Assembly: GCA_013399875.1 (NCBI GenBank)
Contig: VXAZ01009403.1
Location: forward strand, 242,138-306,137
Source: Gymnorhina tibicen
Lineage: Eukaryota; Chordata; Aves; Passeriformes; Artamidae
Reading direction: 5' to 3'
DNA length: 64,000 nt
Part shown: piece after piece, positions 22,601-34,373 of the stretch
Layout of the letters: each line of letters begins with the position of its first letter
How positions within the stretch are numbered: position 1 is the stretch's first letter
Notes under the pieces: model-generated
Told to the model about the DNA's origin: nothing
Databases searched by the model: none
Seen by the model: only the letters and a program-made list of their open reading frames with translations
Position numbers and translations under genes: made by a program

Positions 22601-25307
22601 TTGTCTCAGAAGACTCAGAAGACAGCTTTCAAGTTTGTGCAGCATGATGGTACCTTCAAAGTGCTATCTTACACATTATCTTCAGCTATGTAATAATGTG
22701 TTTTGTTTATGAGAATTTATAGCTGTTGAGGTTCATTGGATTAGAAGGAATAGTTGATGGGCTGCCAGCTTTAGAGGGAGCTTTGGCTCCCATCAGGTCA
22801 CAATGCAGTTGCAGCTCCAGATGCTTCTTGAGGGATCTTCAAGGAAAATCCTGGTGTTTCTCAAGCCGAAAGATAAGAATGATGCATGACAGGGACAGTG
22901 GATTTTCTACACTCCTTCCCCCTTTCCTTTCCAGTGTTTTCTGAGAGAAGAGAGTTGCCCAATCATCTTGTTCTTAAGGCATGCAAGTGAGGATTCTCTG
23001 AGGAGTAGTAGGTCATGTTGGTGATGCAACTGTTTGTTCAGCTCTGGGTATAGGAGCAAATCCTGTGAACTTTTGTTGTCTCTGCCTGAATATATACTGA
23101 ATTGAGAGGGTTCTGAAAGCTGAAAAAAGTGCTGACTAAACTATAAACTAGGAATGTGCCACCTGAACAGGAAAAAAGGTGTGCAGTATTATATCTGGGC
23201 ACTGTGTTCATGCTCTTTCCTGTCTTGATTCACTCCATTTGTCCATCAGGGACCTTGTACCTGCTTGTTTTGAGGGCCTCTATTGATCACCTCATTTTTT
23301 AAAAAATGGCAGTTTCTTAGATTTTCTAAAGATCAGCAGGTAGGTGAGGTCAACTGTTCTAGAGTCACAGCTTTTATATTATGCTATATGTTGATAAAAC
23401 AGTTCCTTCAAGGTAATGTGTTCTTGGAGCAAGTTAACACAAACTTTTAAAGTAGTTGCTGGGTGTTGTCTTTCAATTTCAGCTGAAGAAGGCAGTGGTG
23501 CCTGTATGACCCCAAGTTGCTCGAGGTTATTGGGCCTTTATAATCAGTGCCAGAATTGGCTTGTGTGCCCTTTCCTTTGACCTCCGGAGCTCAAAATGAT
23601 TTGGGTAGTTTTATGCCATTTGAAAAATAATTCTTTTCTTAACTACTACAGTGAAACCAGCAGAATTGGAGGGATTTTCTAGAGAATGAGGATGCAGAAA
23701 GATGTGGTAAGATTTTGTAAATCTCATGCAGATCTCCTTTGCAGAGACAGATGTGGTAGGCTCTTGCAGGGAATGAAGGAGTTGGATTGTTCTCCTCAGC
23801 TGGTGCAGCTTGAAGCTGAAGAAGAGCTTTTATCTGTAGCCCTGCTTGAAGCATGTAAAGCAGCACTAGTATTTAATTTAAATTATTTTCCTGAGAATCT
23901 GCAGCATTGCTTTATTTTCATTCTCATCTTCACAGAAGACTAACCAAGCTTATGTGCTCTAAATTTAAATTCTGTGTTTTCTCCGGCTCTGAGTTGAAAG
24001 TAGAATGTGTGCCTTAAGGATCCACTCTTTGCTTCTGAATCTTATTTTGTAGAATTAATAGCACTTAGTTAAAAAAAAATTCAGAACTTGTCTGGGAAAA
24101 TAGCTTGATGTTATGAAAAAGTCCAGGAGTCCACTGGAGATCTTGCTGAAAGAGCAACAAGGAAAGAATACTGAAGACAATAGAAAAGGCATTGATTAAG
24201 TGCATGCAGGAAATCCTGTGGTGCATATGGATCAGTATGCAAAGCACAACTTGTAATGCTTGGGTTTTTTGTTTGTTTGGTTGGTTTTTAAATCTAAATA
24301 TATCTAGTAGCAACATCAGCTATAAGCAGGTAGAAATTGGACTTAAGGACTGAATTAGCTCTCTTAGGAGAGCTGAGGAGGAAATAGCAATGCAAGTGGA
24401 AATGATGAAGAGATAGAGGAAAAGGGGCAGTGGGAAGAAAAATGAAATCATTTATCCTTAGAAAGAGTATACCTGTTTTTGTCCCACTTGTACTTACTGG
24501 TAGCAACTTCTGAAACCAACTGCTATAAATCACCTGAACTGTAAAGGTTATGAAAAATTGTTCCAACTTTTACAAACCTTGCTTGTGAGATCTTGCCTTG
24601 GGAGCATTCCTAGGCAGAGTACTGTGAGATGTGCTTGTTTGTACACACTTTTACTACCACTTTAAGAAGAAATGTTGGCAAGGCCTGAAAGAAGACTAAT
24701 TACAGCTTTGCAGTGAGGGTCTTAATATGGTTGTGGATGACACTGTCTTTTGTTTTTGGAGCAAAAAATAGAAGTTAGTGCGAAGCAAGAAGCAGGGACT
24801 GCTTTGTTAAAATGACTCTTAAATTATTACTTCAAGAATGTCACTTGCTGGTGATTCAGGATACAGTGATGACAGGGGAGGGTTATTCCAGATGGATGCA
24901 AAAGATTAAACAGCATGCAGAAGAAATGAGAGAAAGAAATGTGTGTTTGGGAGAGAAATAGCAGGGACAGAATGAGTGTTTAAAGAGAATGAGAGAAAAA
25001 TCAACCCGTTCCTCAGTTTTGAGGCCAAGTTGGCATCCCCTTGACTCATTAAATTGTTCTTTTGAATCTAGAAATTGGCTTTACAAAATGTCACCTCATC
25101 AAATATCACAGGGACCTTAAGAGAGGGAGGTCAAGGCCAACAAATTATAAGCAGAAGCCCTAGCTATTTTAGTTCTGCTCATTCAGTGGAGCTTTAAGTT
25201 GGAGACGTAATTAATCATCTTTGTGTTTGCTGATGTTTGTATTTCCATTCTTATTTCCATTCTTATTTGGCATCAAGCAGCAGGATGGTCATTTAATCCT
25301 AGTGTAT
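22601..25307. other. FRMPD4: Intronic DNA without recognised genes
   Basis: No transposon ends or exons seen. A stretch at 23639-23943 is open on both strands (85 codons on +, 75 on -); see the findings. Confidence 0.5.
25241..25264. repeat. Two tandem copies of a 12-base unit
   Basis: ATTTCCATTCTT occurs twice in direct succession, 44 bases before the CR1 fragment at 25308. Confidence 0.9.
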
Positions 25308-25808
25308 ACAGAATCACCGAATGTTTGAGGCTGGAAGGTACCTCTGGAGGCCATCAGGTCCAATGCCCTTTTCAGGGCATGTCTGGTTGGGTTTAGAATA
25401 TCTCCAAGGGTAGAGACTGCACAAACTCTGTGGGCAACCTGAGCCAGTGCTCAACCTCCCTCATTGTAAGAAATATTTTTTTTTAGTCAAATGAAGTGTC
25501 CTGTATTTAAATTTGTGCCCATTTCTCCTTGTCCTGTCTCTGGGCACCACTGAGGAAAGCCTGGCTCCGTCTTCTTTACTCTCCCTAGCAGGTATTTATA
25601 CATGTTGATAAGCCTTCTCCTTTCCAGGATGAGCAGTCCCAGATATCTCAGCCTGTTTGTTTGTCAGATGCTCTTAATCACCTTTTGGACTTGTTCCAGT
25701 ATGTCCATATCTCTGTTGCACTGGGGAGCCAAGAGCTGGACCCAGCACTCCACATGTACCTCACTGGGGCCAAATGTCAGGACGTGATGCCGTCCCTCAA
25801 CCTGACAG
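25308..25808 (-). mobile_element. CR1 LINE fragment, about 0.5 kb
   Basis: The + strand starts 'ACAGAATCACCGAATG' (degenerate tail complement). It continues with the complement of CR1 3' sequence, including 'AAGGTACCTCTGGAGGCCAT', 'CTCCTTGTCCTGTCTCTGGG', 'GCACCACTGAGGAAAGCCTG' and 'GACCCAGCACTCCACATG'. A short run of T near 25480 marks an internal indel. The element is antisense to FRMPD4 and 5'-truncated. Confidence 0.93.
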
Positions 25809-28800
25809 TGTCATTCTTCCCAGTTTAGCTTAAATGTGGACAGTTGCTGAAGCATTTTATGAGGCACTTGAGGGTTTCAGGTCAGATTTGTTGTGCCATC
25901 AGCCATGGGTACTGTGAGGCGGTGGTTTCCCTTGGGTTTGTTTCCCTGCTGCTCTCATGCTATGTGTTGACTCCTCAGGTAGCTGAGAGAGGACAGCAAC
26001 TTGTGGTTGCAGCTTCTTTGCGTGCTCAGCTGCCTACGTGCAGCACTTGGATCTTGTCTTTGGAAAAGGGTTCTGGAGGGTGTGAAGTGGAGGGAAGACA
26101 GGGATCTGGGGGATGTGAAGCACAGGTGACAGTGCTGAGGAGGAAAGGACTTGCCTGACTTTGCCATTTTAAAATTCTAATGGCTTGAGAACTTATTTTG
26201 AACAGTTTTGGCTGTTCTGTCTGTGAGCGTATTTTTACTTGTTTCAGGGTACTTGGAAAAGGCTTGAATAATGCTTATTCATTTGTGATTTATGCAGTAC
26301 CGAGGCTTGCATCCAAAGATACATCCTATGAGTGTCCCTCTGGGCCAGACTGGTCCATTAACTTGTAGTGTATTTGCTGTAGGCTTCTACTTTCCTTTTT
26401 TTTTTTTTAATTCATAGCTGGTATGCGTTCCCTCTTAACTCCCACCTTCACTGGGAGTATATTTTAGTTATTATTTCATCCTACAATACTTAAACAAATT
26501 CATCAGTCTGAGTTAATCAATTTTAAGATTTGTTCTCTGGCTCACAGTTGAAATGAGTTAACAATATAGGAATATTTTGTTTTGCTGTAGTTGAGGTTCT
26601 TGTAAATGATATCAGAGTCATAATTGCAAAAACAATCCTAATACTTATAAATTAAGGTGTCACCTTAATGTAAAAAATCTCGACCGAAAACTTGTGGAAG
26701 TGATGTGAGATCTGATAGCCTTGTTGAGGATCATACAGAAGAGTGCAGTTTTGACTGCATTAACCGTGTCATGGTAGAAATGAGCACAAATGCATTAGGA
26801 ATGGGATATGATAACCCATTTCTGCAAAAAGTATTTGTCTAATATATTAGCAAGATTTGTATCTAACACAAGGAACTCAAAGTGATACAAAACAGAAGAA
26901 CTCACGCTGGTACACAATGAAGTCTCTTCTTTTATCCAAAGACCAGAAACATTTGGCAAAGGTTTTAAAGTCCAGAGTATAAAATATCTAGCACTTCTTT
27001 TCATAAGCTAATTTAATTATGTCATGTTCTCACATCTTCAGTTTTAGACTCCTTATATTTAAAATACTAATTTTTTAAACACTTCAATCTTTTTTTCCAG
27101 TAAGCAAAAAATAGACCTGGTAGGGAAATTTGGAAGTGCTGTATGATAAGGATGTCAATTTTTTTCCTATTAAAACATTTTCTGCAGTGCTTAGTGAAAA
27201 CTAGAATTAATCTGAATGAGGACTGAGGAATTTCTGCACATGTTATGTCAAAAATGGCAAATAGAAATGCAGGGCAAAATGCTGACAGAGCAACTTTGTC
27301 TTACTTGAACAGTCTTTTTTTCCTTTTCTTCCTGTCATGCCTGTATTTCTGTGTGTGAGGCGGGATAGTGCTCTAACAAAGATCAGCTGCTTAATACTTC
27401 ACTTTGCCCATGTCTCCTGCGTTTCAGAGTCCCTGCATCCTTATTCTGCAGTGTGCACAGAACTGCTTGTTTCCCAAAGCTGCTCTGTGGCTCACTTATC
27501 ATTGTATCTGCATACTTAAGACTATACTGAATTTATTTTGCACCGCTGCTGTAAGATTCAGCAGACTTTTATTATCTGTTTACAGAAGGGGGATTGAGAT
27601 ATGAAATTATTAAGGATAAACGAATGGCTAGGTCTTCACGTGTGATGTGGGACACACAGATCTTATTTTTCATGGTGCTGTTCATTCATTTTTTTGTAGC
27701 CCTCTCCAAATAATGAGAAAAAACTTGTGGGGGCAGGTTGGTTTGTGTGGTTTTTTTGTTTTGTTTTAATTTGAATTTTTTCCTCAATTCTGGTCTGAAA
27801 TTTATTTAAAAATATTTTTAAAAAATATTTTTGAAATTACTTGTTTTCAATTTTTGCAAATACCAGAATCCTTCTTTCTTCCATAAATGACTGTGTCAGT
27901 GTGGACATCTTTTCTGCTTAGCACTTCTGCAAGAAAAAGGGTCAATTCAGCAGCTCCAAAGAAGAAGCCCCACAGCTGTAGTTTGTAGACACTTTGGCTT
28001 AAGTGATTTGGAAGACCCTGCTTTTTCTGTGGATCTAGATTTTTTTTTTTCTTTTTTAACCTGTCCATCTGGGAAAAGCCAGCATTTTGTACTCTTATGT
28101 CTGTACAGTTATGGTGTGTGTTTAGATATAGATACATATATATAGTTTATATATATTTCTTTTGTCTTGATGGTTGGTTTGTTTATGTTATTAAAGACAT
28201 CATCCAGTATCTGGAATAACTGTAATCTTTTCATATGTTATATACTGAATCTTAATATCCAGAATTTCAGCAGTTGGCTGGTACTTTCTGTATGTATGAT
28301 TGAGATAGAAAATGTAGGATTCTAATGGACTTCACAGCTATTCACAATTGCATCTTTTGACTCCAGGCTTCTCCCACCTTTATTTTGTTTCCAGCTGCTA
28401 TCACTACTAGAATTCTTCTGTCCCATCCTTGCCCCTCAGCAGGTTTCTGTTTCCCTGGCACTTCCACGCTCCTTTTCCCTAGCCCCCACTTGTGCTGGCT
28501 GCCATCTCAGCTCTTCTCTGTGCTAGCGAGCCGCTGTTGCAGCACTGCAGGCTCAGTTCTTGTGCCATTTGTTGTAACAGCTCCTGGTCAAGGGGCTGAG
28601 CAACCAGAAGTGAAATCTGTCTCAGCTGCTTCAACTTGAAGGCGGAGCACCCTCCATGGCCCTCTGGGACCAGTGCAAGCTTCCTTCAATGGATGCATGG
28701 CCAGCACATAAAGAAGGGTATGAGAGCTCCCTTCATTTGCGGTCAGGAGAAAAGAGTGCTGCAGGCCTCCCCAAAACGATGCCTGTCAGTAAGATTCTTC

Positions 28801-29470
28801 CCTGCCAAATCTTTTTTTGTTTTAAAAATGCTGCTAACTTGACTGCATTTTCAGGAGAATAGCAGACACGGACACACTGGTTCAGATCAAGGAGAGTGGT
28901 TAGACTACTTAACAAACTTTATTTAGCTTAGATAGCTCTAAAAGTCTGTATAGTAAGCTGTGTGCAGTAAAATGCTGTAGTACTTACTGGGAAGGGGGAG
29001 GAGTATGGAAAAGCATGAAAATATTCCTAGCTTTCAAAAAACAATCCTGGAAGCAGAGATATGGTAAGAATGGTGAGGAACCTGTTGTGTTTTGATATAT
29101 GTAGGATGGAAATCTGCAGTTAAATACAGACTGTTAAACATGAAAAAAAGCAGCACGGACCCTTCCAGCGTGTGCGCCCTCCCCCGCCCCTTTTTTTTCC
29201 CCCCCTCCTTTCTGAGAAGCAAATATTTGAATATTGATAGGGTATGGCAGTAACTGGCCCAACCGTAGTGATATGACTGACAAAATAAATAAGATGATTC
29301 TGTGGCACTTTCAGGCCATCTCTTGTTTTCTGTTTCCATTAGTATCTCAGATTCTGGAAGAGTGGTAATGTAGAATTAGCGTTTCCCAAACAATGAATAA
29401 CTATAACAGAAATTTCCTGTTGATTTCGACAGCTGATTCCTTTTTTTTAAGGAATCTGCATTTGTAGCTT
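25809..29470. other. FRMPD4: Intronic DNA without recognised genes
   Basis: No exon or transposon recognised. A GC-richer patch at about 28376-28660 follows a pyrimidine tract plus CAG (28381-28394) that resembles a splice acceptor, but no convincing exon follows. AT-rich palindromic DNA occurs at 27800-27835 and TA-rich DNA at 28128-28160. Confidence 0.5.
29178..29213 (+). repeat. Homopyrimidine tract
   Basis: Thirty-six bases of C and T with a single G: C-rich, then T8, C7 and CTCCTTTCT. The complement is a G-rich/A-rich purine strand. Such tracts can form triplex DNA, which is inference here. Confidence 0.85.
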
Positions 29471-29653
29471 TGGAATATTGAGTTATTAAGGTTGGAAAAG
29501 GCCCCTAAGATCACTAAGTCCAATATTTGACCGAATACCACCTTGTCAGCTAGACCATATACTACTAAGTTCCATGTCCAGTTGTTTCTTGAACACTTCC
29601 AGGGATGGTGACTCTACCACTTCCTTATGCAGTCCATTTCAATGCTTTCTTCA
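29471..29653 (-). mobile_element. CR1 LINE fragment, 3' end
   Basis: The + strand reads 'AAGGTTGGAAAAGGCCCCTA', 'AGATCACTAAGTCCAA', then 'TTTCTTGAACACTTCCAGGG' and 'ATGGTGACTCTACCACTTCC', all complements of the CR1 3' UTR. The copy is degraded and about 180 bases long, antisense to FRMPD4. Confidence 0.88.
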
Positions 29654-32600
29654 TTTTAATACCATATTGCTAGAAGTAGGACTATGGTGATTTATTATAT
29701 CTGATGTTTTTGCAGTATAAAGAAATATGATTCAAAAGCACACTTCTGAATTACTTGGGAATATTAATTGAATACAAAAGTTATCAGTAGTACCATTTAT
29801 AGAATAACACTTAGTGAAGGCATTTGGCTTTGAGTTAGGTGGCCATGGTACTTAATTGTAGCCATCACTGTATTTCCTCTCACTGGATTAGAAAACTGTA
29901 CCTGTTACTAGAAAAATATTGTAGCACATATAGTGATTGTTGTTTTCATATGTGTTTGAAAGTGTATTGAAATTGAATACTGCAATCATTCAGTTTTATT
30001 TACAGAAGCAGGTTTTATCTTTTATTGCATAAGTATCCACAGATCACAGAGTATGTGCTGTGACCTTTTGGGGTTATTTATCTTCTTTCTTGTATGTACT
30101 AGAGCTTGTGTGCTTTAATCTGTGTTTGCTAAGAAGCAGCCAAATTGCCCCTTCTGTAGCAATCTATCTTTTTTGTGTGTGTGTGTTTGTGTAATCCATG
30201 TTCTGATTGATGTATTAAAGGTTTTGTAGAAAAAATATGAGTCATCTGTATCAGTATTTGCTTATGAATCACATTCTATGGTATATTTATTAAATATATG
30301 TTAAGACCTTGTGGACACTCAGATGCTATATATAAGAATATATACTTAATTGTTTAAATGTGCTTTAGCATGTTAGGGGTGGGTGAGATGTGGTGCCTTC
30401 TTCATCTATATGTTCCCTCAGTTTGTTAATCCGAGGCTTTCACATCCAACCGTGTAAAGCACTGACAAATTGACAAAGATTAAATAAATCTGATTTATTC
30501 AATTTTCTTGTGTGTGTAAGTAAGTCTGAAGGACTGAGGAATAAAAAGCAAGTTGCTTGGGGTAGATGAAAGGTCTTTTCAAACACTGGAATAAATAACT
30601 GTTTCTGATATGAGATCTGATTATGGACCAGAGCATTGAATGACGAAAACCTCATTGACTTCAGCAACACTAGGGCTTGCATGAATGAAGTCAAGGCCAA
30701 GACCTGATGACAAAAAAAGCGGGTCCAAATTGTGCTTTCAGCTCTTCAGTAGTGGTGTAAAATCTGAAGCTCACAATTAAAAAATTCCACGTGAGACAGA
30801 CTTCTCTTCATGATTACATTATTAGCTGTTTTAAAACTGTGTTGTGCTTGAGGTTGCACACTCTGCTGTCTCTCCCCGTAACACTAGTGGCAAAAGCTTG
30901 ACAATTTTATTCTGAGTTTGTGAAACATTTGCCTAGGCATTTTTGAAACCAGTATTGGTAGTATATAGCTGTCTAGGTCAGGAAGGAAAGATAGCAAGAT
31001 AGACCAGATGGAAGACATCACTTAGAACAATGATAAATTAGTTTATGCTGAATTATTTCAAAGTGTAGTCCAGTTGTTAGTTAAGATTTTGCATTAAACT
31101 TTTCCAAGATGCAAAATGTTTTATTCTTTGTTAAAATGTAATAAAAATGTATAGTTAAGAACTGTTGAAATTAGGCAAATTATTTACTGTACAGGTATGC
31201 TCATGTGTATGGTTTTCCCTCCTTCCCCTTATTAATAGTGGATTTATAGAATTTTCCTCATTGATATAGTATGTTATGCTAGAAGCCTCAGGTAGAATCA
31301 CAGCCCTTTTTTATCATGCTGCACAAATTAAATCATATTTATAATGAGGTCAAACTAAACTCAGTAGACTAAAATATTGATACAAAAACCTTAGTGCAGT
31401 TGGGAACAACATTACTTTTTGCCTAAAATCTTTGTGTCTCTGATCCCTCACAGCATGTTCCTTTTTTTTTCCCATGGCTTTCTCAACCTCTGATTTTTGT
31501 GCAGATTGTGTGAGTATGTATTCGAGCTAAGTGCAGACTGTGAAAACAGTCTGGGCCCATACATTGCTGTGGGCAAGGATGTATTTTAGAAATGTTAGTT
31601 TAAGGGAAGGAAACAGATAATTAGACGCCTAAGAAAAGTGACCTTTTGAGAAGTCTGGACGAATCATGCTTTATTTACTGATGGGAGAAACAAATTTTCC
31701 TAAATGTAAAAGACTGATGCTAGGTGAGAAGCAGTAATAAGCTTTCTATTCATAAGGGACAGGACAAGAATTTTAATGTACAGCTAAAAAATGTGGGTTA
31801 GATACTGAAAAAAAAGAAGACAAACAGAAACCAGATAAAGAATGGATAGAATACTTTTGAGCGGCAGGAATCGTGAGCTCTGGAGCTCTGGACTTGGAGA
31901 TTCTGAGGAAAGTATTGGAAAACTCTGTCTGGATTATGTTGGAATGGGGCTTGGGCTGTCTGACCTCTTCAGGTCCTTCGCTGTGCCCTTTTTTTCCCCA
32001 CTGGTGGTTTTGCTGTTGTTGTGTTTGTTGTTTTTTGGTAAGGACTTGCATTCCTTAGGGATCCGTACCCTATAATATGAATATATGACAGTCTGAAGTT
32101 CCCATTTTTATTTACGACAACATTTTGCAGGCCAGTAAGGCCTGCTGTCCAATGGATGTGTGTAGTTTGGTATTTATGATCTCCAAATTAAGATAATCTT
32201 TGTACAGTTCCTGTTTCTGTATGCTGGAGGAGTAGCTGTATGCCTAATGAAATGGTTTCCTACAAAGCAATCAAGAAACAATTTTGTTTCAGAGGCCAGT
32301 TCTGCTTCTTTGCTTAATCTCTTTTCAGATGCACCCTTGCAGTACAGGTGGTGTTAAGAAGGAGATGAATATCTGGAAAATGGCAATTTAAGGGCATGAG
32401 ATGCATTTACATTCGGTCTGGGAGTATACTTACCACCTGTGAGTCAGCAGTGTCAAATAACTATGCGGCAGAAAAGAAAATGATAAAAAGGACAGAAGTG
32501 ACAAAATGAGTGCAAATTATGTAATCAATGTTTCTCTTTTTATCAAAATAGTTATTTCAAACCTAAATGGGCTTTGCCAGCTAGTGGTAACGTTTTGAAG

Positions 32601-33963
32601 TATTAGAGCAATAGGCATTCATTGGATTTTTTTAGTATTGATATAGTGTTAATTTTCAGTAATGCTGTGTTAATATCTAGGTCATATTTATCACAGCCAC
32701 TAAGTAGTAGAACTACTGAAAAAGGTTAATTTTTTTTTTTAAGATATGCATGAAAAGAAAAGCCTTTTTGTTATATGAAATGAGATGATATTGAGGAAAT
32801 CTGTTGTTGCTACCAGATGGAGATGCCTTGTTTCCATGTGGAAGGGTTGGGTGACTTACAAAAAATGGGAAATCTCTTTCTAATGTTGCTGTGTGATCCT
32901 GTGTGGTTTATTACTACTAATTTACTTATCTTGGCACTGATTCATATGCCCTAGCAATTTTAAGGACTTGAAGGACTGTTACATCCTATGGGTTAAACTC
33001 TGCACAATATAGGCTTTTTCTGAATTTACACAGCTACCTTTCTATTAGGCTGGTACTTATCATGGAGTGCAGCTTCTGGAAGTGTTTGGTCTTCATTTAC
33101 AGATGTGGAAGATGCATTGCACTCTAACTTCATCAGTAGTTAATGGTCCTCATTGCTGAAAAATGTAATTAAGCTCTATTTCTAATATGAATTTGTCTGG
33201 CTTCAGTTTCCAGGCATTGCCTCTGGTTTCTTCTTCAGAGCTCCAATGCTTTATTCTCAGTAAGATGTTTATACTCTCTAATGAAGTCACCTTTCGATAC
33301 TCTAGTTCTAAACTAATCAGACATCTCTTTTAACTCTTGCTGTAAGGCATTTTCTTTAGTCCTTTGTTGTTACTGTATCAATATGAATTGCTTTGATTGT
33401 ATTTTTATTAAAAGGTTTAAAAGAGAACTGCACATACACCGTTAACATCTGCCTGGCCAGTGCAATACAGCATACTAAAATCAATACTCGTTGCTGTTTT
33501 CCTGTTTATTTATCAAAAGATTGCTCTATACTTCATTTCTGTGTCATCATCCTGAGACCTACTAGCTCACTAGGAATTTTTTGTAGATGTTACTCTTCAA
33601 AACGTATAGAGTTCTATGGAATAGGTTAGATTACTTTATGCCCAGCTATAAACTTTAGGTTATTTCCCTGTGATGGCTTGTATTAACAGCAACCCTTTGT
33701 CTTCTGATCATTAGTGAACTGTTAAATAACAAAGGGCCAAGAACTGTTCTTGGTGGGTCCTACTTAGTTACAATTTTATGTTTAATAATGTCTTTTTAAA
33801 ATTTAGTTTTATTATATTTGCAAATGACTTGATTTTTAAATCAAAATCATGAATGGATAAATCATTTGTCTTTGAAAATGCCAGATACATTCTGTTAGCA
33901 CTCCTTTCATGTTTAGTATTACATTCACCATTTTTTAGCTGTTGACTTTTTCAGCTGTAGACT
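29654..33963. other. FRMPD4: Intronic DNA without recognised genes
   Basis: No exon or transposon recognised. It includes a short (GT)n run at 30175-30192. Confidence 0.5.
30175..30192. repeat. Short (GT)n microsatellite
   Basis: GT units with one T interruption follow a T run. Short and ordinary. Confidence 0.8.
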
Positions 33964-34373
33964 GTAGCAGAGCCACTAAGATGATCAGAGGGCTGGAGCA
34001 TCTCTCATATGAAGACAGGATGAGAGAGTTGGGGCTGTTCAGCCTGGATCAGAGAAGGGTCCACTGAGACTTTACCTTCTAGTATCTAAAGGAGGACTGG
34101 AGAGGGACTTTTTACAAGGGCCTAAAGTGATAGGACATGGGGGAATGGCCTTAAGCTGAAGGAGGGCAGGTTTAGATTAGATATTAGAAAGAAATTCTTT
34201 ACCGTGAGGGTGGTAGGGTTGCTCAGAGAGATTGTGGACTCCTCAGCCCTGGAAGTGTTAAAGACCAGGCTGGATGGGGCTCTGAGTAACCTGCTCTAGT
34301 GAAAGGTGTCCCTGACCAAAGGTGCTCTGTAAGGTCCCTCCTTCCAGCCCAAATCATTCTACAATTCTATGAG
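33964..34373 (+). mobile_element. CR1 LINE fragment, about 0.41 kb, with ORF2 C-terminal remnant
   Basis: The + strand carries the CR1 segment 'AAGATGATCAGAGGGCTGGA', followed by a translated remnant [12 protein letters not shown] (from about 34023), which is the ORF2 C-terminal hallmark with mutations. It continues through 'TTGCTCAGAGAGATTGTGGA', 'CAGGCTGGATGGGGCTCTGA' and the tail 'AATCATTCTACAATTCTATG'. Sense orientation relative to FRMPD4; 5'-truncated and not coding. Confidence 0.94.

Noticed and set aside
28381..28639. Pyrimidine tract plus CAG followed by an 84-codon + strand ORF, resembling an acceptor and exon
   Set aside because: The frame encodes nothing recognisable, I found no matching donor in the right place, and such acceptor-like sites are common in intronic DNA.
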